64,000 nucleotides of DNA from Aralia elata (taxonomy: Eukaryota; Streptophyta; Magnoliopsida; Apiales; Araliaceae): contig CM068388.1 of NCBI GenBank assembly GCA_034770075.1, forward strand, positions 69,116,889 to 69,180,888, given 5' to 3'. Within the stretch, counting starts at the first letter, position 1; each line of letters opens with the position of its first letter. Below the pieces are notes generated by a model. The model was given only the letters and a program-made list of their open reading frames with translations, had not been told where the DNA came from and did not search any database. Below are positions 19,888 through 32,022 of this stretch, in pieces. A program made the position numbers and the translations under genes.

Positions 19888-22794
19888 TGTAACGAATGCA
19901 ATTTTGTAATTGAATAAAAATATTTATTGAGTTATATAAATATTTTTATTAATTTATTGAGCTTAATAAATAATTTATTAAGTTTTTGTGAAATGGGTAT
20001 ATGTTAAGCTTAATAATGTTAAATGTTATTTGAATGTGATTTGTTATGTTTATTCTAATTTAATTTAATGATTAAATTAGATGATGAAGAGATTTATTTG
20101 AATAAATGATTTATTTGAATAAGAGAATTTATTTGGTATTATTGTTATTTGTTAAATGAAATTATTATTTGAGTTGGTAAGGTTTAATTGAATTTATTTA
20201 ATAATAAGTTCAATTAAATTAGAAGTGTCACATTTTAAACTATATGTTATATTGGCTTATTAAGATAAATGAGAAAGTGTTTAATTCAGTTTTACCAAAC
20301 AAGGCCCTATGTTCTTTGTTTGGGAATAATGGGTTATTTTATTTGTGTTTTACCAAACAAGGCCTTAAGACCTTTAGTTAGAATAATAGGTTATTTTATT
20401 TTGTATTTGCCAAACAAGCCTTATGGCTTTTGAATTTTTATAACTGATGATTTAATTAGATTATACGTTCCATCAGTTTTTATTCATCAGTTTTTATTCT
20501 TATTTTATCAGTTTATATTTATAAACTACGTCAGTTAAGAAAAAGAAAAGAAAGAAGAAGAAACACAGAGTTTGAGAGAAAGAAAAGAATAGAGCTCCGT
20601 GAGTTTGAGAGTTGAGGTTTAGTTTTGTGAATTGAGAAAGAGAAGGAAGGGAAGTGCTAACTAAGAATTTTATATAGCTTGAAGGTATGATTCTTTTAGT
20701 TTTGTTCTTTATTATATTCTGATTATTTTATTTCTCTGTATAGGATTTCTACTTCACTGTATATGCATTTATATGCTAAATACATGAATTACTTGGTTAT
20801 AATTGTTAGTAAGCATGTATTAGAGATTATGTGATGATTATAGATTAATTTGAATGGTTAATTCATGAAAATATGTCTTTGAAATTAGTTTTTTAGTTTT
20901 TACAGAGTTTACTTCATGAATTGTATATATGTATGAAAATTGATGCTTAAATTAGTTGTTATTCGGTAGGTTAATAGTTATTTATGATTATTTGATGAAA
21001 AACAAGAATAATGCAAGAAGAATGATTTTAATTGGTTGAAAAATGAATTTACAGAGCTTGATTTCATGAAAATGGTTAAAACTTGAATATTTGGTTTTAA
21101 CAGTGAATTTTTGATTTTAAATTGGTTGTTTATGTGTTAGAATGATTAAAATGTTTAGAAAACATGTTGAGTAGATATTTTGTATCATATTTGATGTCAG
21201 GGTATGTTTAATTTGTATTTTGGTTGGTAGAATTCGGAAATTTTTGGCCAAATTTGGCCTAAGTTTTCACTGGTTCGTGAGCTGGGGAAGACGACAGTTG
21301 AGTCTCTCGCCCCGGCGAGAGAAATGAACTGATTCCTTCGCCCCGGCAGAAGCGTCGCCCCAACGACAAATTTGTTAAGGATAACTTCGCCCCAGCGACA
21401 GCCTCGCCCCAGCGACAGCCTCGCCCCGGCGACGAGTTTGTTAAGTTTTTTCTCGCCCCGGCGAGAAACACTACTGTTTAAAAAAAAATTATTATTTTGT
21501 TTTCTTTTCTTGGAAGTTATGATGCATAATTAAACTCATATTATTGTGATTAAAGTATTGTCAAGATGGTTGCTAAACTAGTACTTGTTGACTATGGTAT
21601 GTTAAATGAGATGTTATAATATAAAGGATAAAAGTAAGCTTAAAGTGTATATTATTTTGTAACTAATTATGTTACCATTTTATAATTAAATGTATAGGTT
21701 GTTTAAGGATCGTGAATTACTTAAATTTGTAATCTACGCTTGAAGCAAGTTCCTTATCTCAACTTATTACTTTTATGTTGGGCAAGTTGTTCTTTCCTTT
21801 AACTTGTTAAATTATTCAATGCAAGTTTATTTATTTTGAGCGAGCTTATCGACCTTAGCTTATTGATATTCAAGCAAGGTTACTATCAAGATTATATACT
21901 TAAGCTTTATTCCAATCATTGTTTGTTATTCAAACTTCGAGTGTAGTTTCTATTGAACAAACTCTATTGTTGAATTAGACTAGCAAACCTTTATTGATTC
22001 AGCTAGTCCTTAGTTGATGAACGATTTCAAAGACTTAGAATATTTTCTATTCTTGTTCCAAGCCAAGTTTCTTTTGGTACGGATTCAGACGATAAACTGA
22101 GATGAACAACCCTAATATAGGGGATTACTTACGCGACAACGTTAAAATGTTTGTGCACAATACATTGTACAAAGGGCTGATCCCCCTGAGTACGAGATGT
22201 TGGTCCATAGTCTATATGACTGTTAAAGGTTACAGTAGAAATACTTGTCAACCTAGGACATAGTTCGAGGTCTTGTGACCCTCAGATATAATTTCTAAAT
22301 CTTGAATTCTATATTTTTGGAATCAAGCATTTTTAACGAGCTTTTAGACTTTGATCATTTATTAACTGAGATTCAGAAAACTATTATTCCTCAGTTGAAA
22401 TTCATTTCATTTGAATATTATTGTTATCGTACTTGTGAGCAATTGTTTGCTCACTCTTGCACTAATCATTGCAGCTAAGGCTGAGAAGTCGGACGAGCCG
22501 TCCACAAGCAAAGGCAAGGGCAAAATGCATAAATAGCTAATGACCTGCTATCTACTTGATGATTAATTGTAACAAGACTTGTTTAAATTATGTTTTATTT
22601 CGCATTTAATGTATTAAGGTTAAGATAACCTGGGATTTGAATGTTTAATAGTTTGGTGATGTAACCCATTTCGGGAAGATGTTTCTCTAAGTTTATTTAA
22701 TTGTTATATTTTTTTTGGGAAGTTAGTTTTGAATGTATGTTATAGTGAACACCAAATCAGTGGGAATTAAGTACCTGGATTTGGGGGTGTCACA
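19888..22794 (+). repeat. E2 5' LTR
   Basis: TGTAACGAATGC...GGTGTCACA, 2907 bp. Donor-like AAG/GTATGA at 20684/20685, palindrome array 21303-21468, ultra-conserved block about 22081-22331. After TTGCAG near 22473 a small frame encodes EKSDEPSTSKGKGKMHK and ends at TAG 22533-22535. Confidence 0.93.
21303..21468. repeat. Palindrome array, E2 5' LTR
   Basis: About seven TCGCCCC boxes. The first (TCTCTCGCC-CC-GGCGAGAGA) and the last (TTTCTCGCC-CC-GGCGAGAAA) keep perfect stems. The middle ones (for example TCGCCCCAGCGAC) are partly decayed. The whole array is missing from the 3' LTR. Confidence 0.9.
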
Positions 22795-22797
22795 AGT

Positions 22798-22810
22798 TGG
22801 TATCAGAGCC
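22798..22810 (+). other. Primer binding site, E2 (initiator tRNA-Met)
   Basis: TGGTATCAGAGCC lies three bases after the LTR end. Confidence 0.9.
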
Positions 22811-23033
22811 GGTAGGTTATGAACCTTTAGGTGGGGAAAACCTTATGGTAGTAGCCTTTTAGAAGATAGAGAATATAGAGGTGATAAACTCTTATCGAGT
22901 TTTAAGAAATGAATTACGGAAATTCATAAAAGACAATAAAACGATTATGTGCTATGTGATTATTTGATAACAAACTTATGTGCTCGCGAGTATTATCGAT
23001 TAGTAATTAAAACTTAAAATTTTGGTTGTCAGG

Positions 23034-23867
23034 ATGATTGATAGAGGAGAGCCCAGCTAGGTCAGGGAGGAGGAGCCCAGAGATATTCACGTAGTCAGTG
23101 AGCAGCTAGTGCAGAGGGAGCCATCTCCATTGGTTACAGTTACAGGTCACGAGTATGAGCCTGAGACTGAACCTGAGGAGGACCCTAAGGAGGATCCTGA
23201 GGAGGACCCTGAAGAGGTTGAGGAGGAGGAGGAAGACCCTGAGGGGATATCACTATCTACTTTGGGTGTTTAGATGTACGAGCAGGTGTATGATCGCAAC
23301 ATAGAGTTGCAGGATAGAGTGGAAGAGTTAGAGAGGCAATTGGCGGAGCGACAGACTGCTTTGGAGCAGAAGAGCAGTGAGATCGAGGAGCTAGACATAC
23401 GTCTTGGGGATGTGGAGTGGAAGCTGGTTCATGTAGAAAGTGAAAAGGAGGAGTTAGAGGAACAGGCTGCAGAACGTCAAACCACTCTAGAGCAGAAGGA
23501 TGCTGAGATTCAAGACCTTTCATCACGTCTTGCAGAGGCTGAGCAGAGGCTAGCACAGTCTGAGTATCGACGCGGACAGTTGATAGCCAGGAATGAGATT
23601 GTACAAGATGAGTTGAAAGAGGAGTCAGCTAAGCGGGCAAAAGCGGAGACAGCTTGGCTGAGGGAGGCTGATCGCGCAGATCGTGTTGAGTGTGAGGTGC
23701 GGTCAAAGAAGGCCAAGATTGATGAGATGGAGTATATTTTTCATACTACCATGGATAGAGCTCAAGATCGAGCTAATCGTCATCCAGATGTGATGGATCG
23801 TAGGATGATGACACGCATTATGGAGCAGGAACGCCAGGAAGCTGTGCGTCATGGGATGTCATCATAG
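23034..23867 (+). pseudogene. E2 coiled-coil ORF, first copy, two stops
   Basis: Homologue of the 273-aa protein of E1 and in one frame throughout. TAG at 23058-23060 and TAG at 23271-23273 both replace CAG of the sister copies. From about 23340 to 23880 it is almost identical to E1 (about 8370-8915), much closer than the rest of E2 is. This suggests that the segment came from an E1-like element. The remaining open part runs from 23274 to 23867. Confidence 0.88.
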
Positions 23868-23870
23868 ATT

Positions 23871-24440
23871 GTGATTAGCTATGTTATTAGAGTGGAAGAG
23901 TTAGAGAGGCAATTGGCGGAGCGACAGACTGCTTTGGAGCAGAAGAGCAGTGAGATCGAGGAGCTAGACATACGGCTTGGAGATGTGGAGTGGAAGTTGG
24001 TTCATGTAGAGAGTGAAAAGGAGGAGTTAGAGGAACAGGCTGCAGAACGTCAAACCACTTTAGAGCAGAAGGATGCTGAGATCCAAGACCTTTCATCACG
24101 TCTTGCAGAGGCTGAGCAGAGGCTAGCACAGTCTGAGTATCGACGCGGACAGTTGATAGCCAGAGATGAAATTATCCGAGATGAGTTGAAAGAGGAGTCA
24201 GCTAAGCGGGCGAGAGCTGAAACTGCATGGTTAAGAGAGGCTGATCGTGCAGATAGAGTTGAGTGTGAGGTGCGATCAAAGAAGGCTAAGATTGATGAGA
24301 TGGAGTACATTTTTCACACCACGATAGGCAGAGCTCAGGATCGAGTTCATCGTCATCCAGATATGATGGATCGAAGGATGATGACACGCATTATGGAGCA
24401 GGAGCGCCAGGAAGCTGTGTGTCGTAGAATGTCATCATAG
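23871..24440 (+). pseudogene. E2 coiled-coil ORF, second partial copy
   Basis: Begins three bases after the stop of the first copy and in the same frame, and re-enters the coiled coil at RVEELERQLAERQTALEQ. It runs open to the normal C-terminus (TAG 24438-24440), about 183 residues of homology. It lacks the N-terminal acidic part and its own proper start. Its sequence differs from the first copy at many sites and is followed by E2-type 3' flank, so this is probably the original E2 sequence, with the first copy inserted before it. Confidence 0.85.
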
Positions 24441-24735
24441 ATTGTAATTAGTTATGTTATTATGAAATTTATGAGTTAATAAGTTGTTAATCCCAGTTTT
24501 ATATAATGGGATAGAATAATGATGTAATCCTGGAACTTTGTGATGTCAGGATAGATGATTTGATGTAAATAACTACGATGTTATCTCTATTATGTTTTAA
24601 AGCAGTTAATGAATAAAATGTGAAAGTTTATCAGATGTGTTATGTGTTTAAGTGTTGTTTATAAATGTTTAAGTTGAGACTTAAATGTTTAAGTAATTGA
24701 GCAATAGTCTAATAACGAGAATTCTTAACAGTAAA

Positions 24736-27700
24736 ATGCCGCCAAGAAGACAACCAACACATCAACAGACCCCAGAGGGATCTACCAATAATGAAGAAGC
24801 CAACGCTAATCCGATGCAGCAGTTGGTGAATCTACTAACGGGAGCCTTTGCAAATCAACCACAAGCTTAGGCCACGACCTTCAAAGATTTCAAGGCTGTC
24901 GGACCCCCAGAATTTCTAGGGTCTATGAATCCGATAGAGGCCCAAACGTGGGTTATGGAACTGGAGAAGGTGTTTGATGTCGCTAGGGTCAGCGAGGACC
25001 AGAAGACGGCATTTGCAACCTTTATGCTAAAATCAGAAGCTAGTTACTGGTGGCAAGCAAATAAGACTCGAGGCGGCCAAGGGATTATTCCGTGGGAGCG
25101 ATTTAAGGAGATATTTTTCGAAACCTATTTTCCGGCAAGTGCTCAGAACCAAATGGAAGTACAGTTTCTAGAGCTGAAGCAAGGTACCATGACGGTATCT
25201 GAGTATGCTGCGAGATTCAACGAGTTGGCGAGGTTTGCGCCTTATCAGGTTAACACGGATGAGCGGAAGGCCAGAAGGTTCGAACAGGGACTGAAGCCCT
25301 GGTTGTATAGCCGAGTTTCAATGTTTCAACTGAACTCATTTGCGGCGGTGCTGGAGAAGGAAATTATCGCTGAAGGAGGCAGTGATGCTTTGTCTAAGTA
25401 TAATCAGGAGCAGAGGAAGAAGAAGAATGAAAATGAAAACAAAGCAAGTGGTAGCCATGGGGGCAGTAGCCAGAAAAGGAAATGGAATGATAGTAACTCT
25501 GCGGGAAGTCAGCAGGGTAATCAGAAAAAGAAGGTGGAGGTGTGCAGTAACTGTGGAAAGAGCCAAATGGGTGCTTGTTTGAAGGGTAAAAGGGTATGCT
25601 TCAACTGTGGACAAGAAGGTCATATTTCACCAAATTGCCCTAATCCAAAGAAAGGAGCATGTTTCATCTGCGGGTCGAAGGATCACTTTGCTCGGGAGTG
25701 CCCTAAGAAAGCAACTACAGGTGGAGCCAGTTCAGGAAAGGGAAACAGCGGTGGTGGAGGCAATCTGACTATCACAGGACCCACGCAGCCCAACCGACCT
25801 ACCGCTCGAACGTTCAATATGACGGTGCAGGATGCTGTGCAGTCAAAGGATGTAGTGTCAGGTATCATTCCAGTCAATAATGTTAATGCTTATGTATTGT
25901 TTGACTCGGGTGCTACTTGCTCATTTATATCCGATGATTTTGCTAAGAAATTAGGGTTACCCTAGGAAGAATTAGATTACCCTATGAATATAGAAATTGC
26001 GAATAGGGAGGTGATTCCTGTTAAGTTTGTCCACAAGAACTGTCAGGTAGATATTAAGGGTCATGTGATGACAGTAAACTTGATCCCAATTCGTCTTGGG
26101 GAGTTTGACGTCATTCTGGGAATGGATTGGTTGTTCAACCATGGGGCAGTTATTGACTGTCAAAAGAAGTGTGTAAACCTTATGACTCCATCAAAGGTAG
26201 TGTATTATGGCAGCAAGTCGCCTAGACAAACGAGTTGTCTGACGATGATACAGGCCAGAAAGATGTTGAGATAAGGGTGTGTAGGGTATCTAGCCTACAT
26301 AGTTGATACCCGAAAGGTGGGTGCAAAACTGGAGGAGATACCAGTAGTTAGGGATTTTGCGGACGTGTTTCCTGATGATTTGCCAGGATTACCGCCAGAT
26401 AGGGAAATCGAGTTTATTAATCGAGCACCAGGAACGGCCCCTATATCGAAAGCCCCGTATCGAATGGCTCCAGTGGAATTAAAGGAGTTGATGGCGCAAC
26501 TACAAGAGCTGCTAGATAAGAAGTATATCCAACCGAGCGTTTCACCGTGGGGAGCGCCGGTATTATTTGTCGAGAAGAAGGATGGGTCAATGCGTCTTTG
26601 CATTGATTATAGAGAGTTGAACAAGGTCACGATTAAAAACAAGTATCCATTGCCAAGGATCGATGACCTGTTTGACCAACTGAAGGGAGCAAGATATTTT
26701 TCGAAGATAGATTTACGAAGTGGGTATCATCAATTGAAGGTGAGAAAAGAGGACATACCAAAGATGGCGTTTCGAACCAGATATGGTCACTATGAGTTTT
26801 TGGTCATGTCATTTGGTTTAACAAATGCGCCTGCAGCATTCATGGACTTAATGAATAGGGTGTTCAAACCATTTTTGGATAAATTTGTGGTGGTATTTAT
26901 AGACGACATTCTGGTCTACTCCAAAACTCAAGAAGAACACGTGGAACATTTGAGGGTGACGCTGGAGGCGTTAAGGAAGGAGAAATTATATGCAAAATTT
27001 TTGAAGTGCGAATTTTGGTTGGAACGTGTTCAATTTCTTGGACATGTGTTTGATAAAGACGGGATTTTGGTGGATCCAGCGAAAGTAGAAGTTGTCATGA
27101 ACTGGGATCAGCCGAAGACACCGTCAGAAGTGAGGAGTTTCCTTGGTTTGGCAGGATATTACAGGCATTTTATCCAAGATTTTTCTAGGATCGCCACTCC
27201 GTTAAAAAAATTTAACAAGGAAATCAGTGAAGTTTGTTTGGACGGAGAAGTGCGAAGAGAGTTTCCAAGAACTAAAGAAGAGACTAAGTTCAGCACCTGT
27301 GTTGTCTTTGCCAGATGCTACAGGAAATTTTATGGTGTACAGTGACGCATCACATAAAGGACTTGGTTGTGTGTTGATGCAGAATGGTAAGGTTATTGCA
27401 TATGCATCGCGCCAACTAAAAGACTATGAAAAAGGGTATCCGACCCATGATTTGGAGTTAGCAGCCGTGGTGTTTGCTTTAAAAATTTAGAGGCACTATC
27501 TCTACGGGGAGAAGTGTGAAATATATACAGACCATAAAAGTCTGAAGTATATTTTCACGCAGAAAGATTTGAATATGCGGCAGAGGAGATGGATAAAATT
27601 GATCAAAGATTATGATTGTGAAATTCTATACCATCCAGGGAAGGCTAACGTGGTTGCTGACGCTTTGAGTAGAAAAGATCGGGTGAAACTGTTTATGTTA

Positions 27701-29232
27701 ACTGCTTAGGAGAAACTTGCGGCGGAAATAGCTAAGTTGGAATTATAGGTGAAGAATCTGGCAGAGCCTAATGAAAAGTTGTTTCGGATAGAAACTCAAC
27801 CAACTTTGATAGAAAAAGTCAAGGAAGCGCAACTTCACGATGAGGAATGTGATAAGATTCGGCAAAGAGTGCTTGAAGGTGAAGAGCTTAAATACAAAAT
27901 CGATAACGAAGGGTTGCTGAGATTTGAAGGCAGAATTTGGGTACCGTCGGTATTGACAATCAGAGAGGAGATTTTAAACGAAGCTCACAGTTCATGATTT
28001 TCGGTTCACCCGGAAGTACAAAGATGTACCAGGATCTTCGTCAACATTTTTGGTGGCCAAACATGAAGAGAGAGGTTGCTGAATGTGTTGCGAAGTGTTT
28101 AACTTGTGAGAGAGTTAAAGCTGAGCATCAACGACCAAGTGGGTTGTTACAGCCCTTAGAGATACCAAAATGGAAGTGGGAGCATATCACAATGGATTTT
28201 GTGGTAGGGCTTCCAATTACTCAGAAGGGATATGACGCGATATGGGTCATAGTTGACAGATTGACGAAATCAGCGCATTTCTTGCCGATCAAAATCCGAT
28301 TCACTTTGGATCAGCTGGCGAAATTATACGTCAAAGAGATTATCTCAAGGCACGGAGTTCCAGTATCAATAGTATCAGATCGAGATCCACGATTTACATC
28401 AAAATTTTGGAGGAGTCTACAAGCTTGTTTGGGAACGCAGTTGAGAATGAGTACAGCTTACCATCCTCAAACCGATGGCCAGAGCGAAAGAACAATTCAG
28501 ACGTTGGAGGATATGCTTCGGGCGTGCGTCATGGATTTTAAAGGCAACTGGGATGATCATTTACCTCTGGTCGAGTTTGCTTACAACAATAGTCATCACG
28601 CAAGTATCGGCATGCCGCCCTACGAAGCATTGTACGGAAGGAAATGCAGAACCCCATTATGCTGGGATGAGGTTGGTGAACGACGACTATTGGGACCCGA
28701 GTTGGTACAACAAACTGCTGAAATTGTCAAGGTAATAAGAGCCAGACTGATAGCCGCTCAAGACAGACAGAAGAAGTATGTTGATCAACACCGACAAAAT
28801 CGCGAATTTGAAGTCGGGAGTTTTGTGTTTCTCAAAGTATCTCCCTGGAAGGGAAAGATCAGATTTGGTAAAAAGGGTAAACTCAGTCAGCGATTTATTG
28901 GACCCTTCGAAGTACTAAAAAGGGTGGGTGAGGTAGCTTATGAGGTAGCACTACCTCCTGAGTTAAGCCATATTCACAATGTCTTCCACATATCGGTGCT
29001 ACGACCATATAAGTCTGATTATAAACATGTCATAGAGTATGAACCGATACAGTTTGAGCAAGATTTGTCTTATGAAGAAATACCTGTTCAGATAGTGGAC
29101 AGGAAGGAGCAAGTACTTAGAAATAAAGTGATACCTTCTGTTAAGGTAATATGGAGGAACCACAGTGCTGAAGAAGCAACGTGGGAACTCGAAGAAATAA
29201 TGATGCAAAATTTTCCCCAATTATTTGTTTAA
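24736..29232 (+). pseudogene. E2 gag-pol polyprotein, six stops and two frameshifts or more
   Basis: Same domain order as in E1: gag with three zinc knuckles (about 25540-25700), DSGA protease (about 25903), reverse transcriptase with FIDD (about 26898), RNase H, integrase and chromodomain. Stops: TAG 24868, TAG 25963, TAA 26272, TAG 27488, TAG 27707, TAG 27746 and TGA 27995. A one-base insertion in the A-run at 27203-27210 shifts the frame, and a one-base loss near 28011 restores it. A 3-base deletion lies near 26415. Stops 24868, 25963, 26272 and 27707 are C-to-T changes, 27488 is G-to-A, and 27746 and 27995 are transversions. The TAG at 25963 is at the same codon as in E1. Not able to encode a working polyprotein. 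Confidence 0.92.
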
Positions 29233-29240
29233 TCTTTATA

Positions 29241-29341
29241 TTGCGATTCTGGGGACAGAATCTTTGTAAGGGGGGAGAATGTAACGGACGATTTAATTGC
29301 GTTGTGATTCTGGGGACAGAATCCTTTTAAGGAGGGAAAGA
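29241..29341 (+). other. Duplicated polypurine tract before E2 3' LTR
   Basis: Same arrangement as in E1: a first purine tract followed by TGTAACGG at 29280, then a second (AGGAGGGAAAGA, 29330-29341) directly before the LTR. Confidence 0.85.
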
Positions 29342-31826
29342 TGTAACGAATGCAATTTTGTAATTGAATAAAAATATTTATTGAGTTATATAAATATTTT
29401 TATTAATTTATTGAGCTTAATAAATAATTTATTAAGTTTTTGTGAAATGGGTATATGTTAAGCTTAATAATGTTAAATGTTATTTGAATGTGATTTGTTA
29501 TGTTTATTCTAATTTAATTTAATGATTAAATTAGATGATGAAGAGATTTATTTGAATAAATGATTTATTTGAATAAGAGAATTTATTTGGTATTATTGTT
29601 ATTTGTTAAATGAAATTATTATTTGAGTTGGTAAGGTTTAATTGAATTTTTTTAATAATAAGTTCAATTAAATTAGAAGTGTGACATTTTAAACTATATG
29701 TTATATTGGCTTATTAAGATAAATGAGAAAGTGTTTAATTCAGTTTTACCAAATAAGGCCCTATGATCTTTGTTTGGGAATAATGGGTTATTTTATTTGT
29801 GTTTTACCAAACAAGGCCTTAAGACCTTTAGTTAGAATAATGGGTTATTTTATTTTGTATTTTCCAAACAAGCCTTATGGCTTTTGAATTTTTATAACTG
29901 ATGAGTTAATTAGATTATACGTTCCATCAGTTTTTATTCATCAGTTTTTATTCTTATTTTATCAGTTTATATTTTTAAACTACGTCAGTTAAGAAAAAGA
30001 AAAGAAAGAAGAAGAAACACAGAGTTTGAGAGAAAGAAAAGAATAGAGCTCTGTGAGTTTGAGAGTTGAGATAAAAGAGAGAATTTAGAGTTTGTGAATT
30101 GAGAAAGAGAAGGAAGGGAAGTGCTAACTAAGAATTTTATATAGCTTGAAGGTATGATTCTTTTAGTTTTGTTCTTTATTATATTCTGATTATTTTACTT
30201 CTCTGTATATGATTTCTACTTCACTGTATATGAATTTATATGCTAAATACATGAATTACTTGGTTATAATTGTTAGTAAGCATGTATTAGAGATTATGTG
30301 ATGATTATAGATTAATTTGAATGGTTAATTCATGAAAATATGTCTTTGAAATTAGTTTTTTAGTTTTTACAGAGTTTACTTCATGAATTGTATATATGTA
30401 TGAAAATTGATGCTTAAATTAGTTGTTATTCGGTAGGTTAATAGTTGTTTATGATTATTTGATGAAAAACAAGAATAATGCAAGAAGAATGATTTTAATT
30501 GGTTGAAAAATTAATTTACAGAGCTTGATTTCATGAAAATGCTTAAAACTTGAATATTTGGTTTTAACAGTGAATTTTTGGTTTTAAATTGGTTGTTTAT
30601 GTGTTAGAATGATTAAAATGTTTAGAAAGTATGTTACATGAGATGTTATAATATAAAGGATAAAAGCAAGCTTAAAGTGTATATTATTTTGTAACTAATT
30701 ATGTTACCATTTTATAATTAAATGTATAGGTTGTTTAAGGATCGTGAATTACTTAAATTTGTAATCTACGCTTGAAGCAAGTTCCTTATCTCAACTTATT
30801 ACTTTTATGTTGGGCAAGTTGTTCTTTCCTTTAACTTGTTAAATTATTCAATGCAAGTTTATTTATTTTGAGCGAGCTTATCGACCTTAGCTTATTGATA
30901 TTCAAGCAAGGTTACTATCAAGATTATATACTTAAGCTTTATTCCAATCATTGTTTGTTATTCAAACTTCGAGTGTAGTTTCTATTGAACAAACTCTATT
31001 GTTGAATTAGACTAGCAAACCTTTATTGATTCAGCTAGTCCTTAGTTGATGAACGATTTCAAAGACTTAGAATACTTTCTATTCTTGTTCCAAGCTAAGT
31101 TTCTTTTGGTACGGATTCAGACGATAAACTGAGATGAACAACCCTAATATAGGGGATTACTTACGCGACAGCGTTAAAATGTTTGTGCACAATACATTGT
31201 ACAAAGGGCTGATCCCCCTGAGTACGAGATGTTGGTCCATAGTCTATATGACTGTTAAAGGTTACAGTAGAAATACTTGTCAACCTAGGACATAGTTCGA
31301 GGTCTTGTGACCCTCAGATATAATTTTTAAATCTTGAATTCTATATTTTTGGAATCAAGCATTTTTAACGAGCTTTTAGACTTTGATCATTTATTAACTG
31401 AGATTCAGAAAACTATTATTCCTCAGTTGAAATTCATTTCATTTGAATATTATTGTTATCGTACTTGTGAGCAATTGTTTGCTCACTCTTGCACTAATCA
31501 TTGCAGCTAAGGCTGAGAAGTCGGACAAGCCGTCCACAAGCAAAGGCAAGGGCAAAATGCATAAATAGCTAATGACCTGCTATCTACTTGATGATTAATT
31601 GTAACAAGACTTGTTTAAATTATGTTTTATTTCGCATTTAATGTATTAAGGTTAAGATAACCTGGGATTTGAATGTTTAATAGTTTGGTGATGTAACCCA
31701 TTTTGGGAAGATGTTTCTCTAAGTTTATTTAATTGTTATATTTTTTTTGGGAAGTTAGTTTTGAATGTATGTTATAGTGAACACCAAATCAGTGGGAATT
31801 AAGTACCTGGATTTGGGGGTGTCACA
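29342..31826 (+). repeat. E2 3' LTR with internal deletion
   Basis: 2485 bp, about 420 shorter than the 5' LTR. The sequence matching about 21165-21605, with the whole palindrome array, is missing near 30630-30640. The junction shares ATGTT with both breakpoints. It otherwise retains the conserved block and the small lysine-rich frame (to about 31567). Confidence 0.92.
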
Positions 31827-31831
31827 ACAAA

Positions 31832-32022
31832 TACCCTAAATCCTTCTCCCCACACTTAAAACTTACATTACCTCTAATGTAAAGTAAAAATACAAAGAAA
31901 AGACAAATATAAATTTAACTAAAGAGAATAAATGGGAAAGAAAATCAAATATGATTTCTTGGGTTGCCTCCCAAGCAGCGCCTTTGTTTATTGTCATTGG
32001 CTCGACTCAATGCGGTCTTTCG
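31832..32022 (-). other. A1 3' UTR with conserved pre-PPT hairpin
   Basis: Contains a perfect 8-bp stem TTACATTA-CCTC-TAATGTAA (31863-31882) beside the CCCCACACTTAAAAC motif, and GGGTTGCCTCCCAAGCAGCGCC near 31961. Both motifs recur in A2 (45023-45040 and near 45240). They mark the region just after pol in these Athila elements. Confidence 0.6.

Larger units (their letters stand above)
19888..31826 (+). mobile_element. E2: Tekay-type chromovirus inside A1
   Basis: Element of 11.9 kb flanked by ACAAA (19883-19887 and 31827-31831), with the same organisation as E1. It is more decayed: stops and two frameshifts in gag-pol, two stops in the coiled-coil ORF, and a deletion of about 430 bp in its 3' LTR. 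It also carries a partial duplication of the coiled-coil ORF. Confidence 0.93.

Noticed and set aside
21303..21468. CRISPR-like look: short palindromic repeats with spacers
   Set aside because: Repeats are 14-20 bp with short AT-rich, non-unique spacers, in a plant LTR and without cas genes. Not a CRISPR array.
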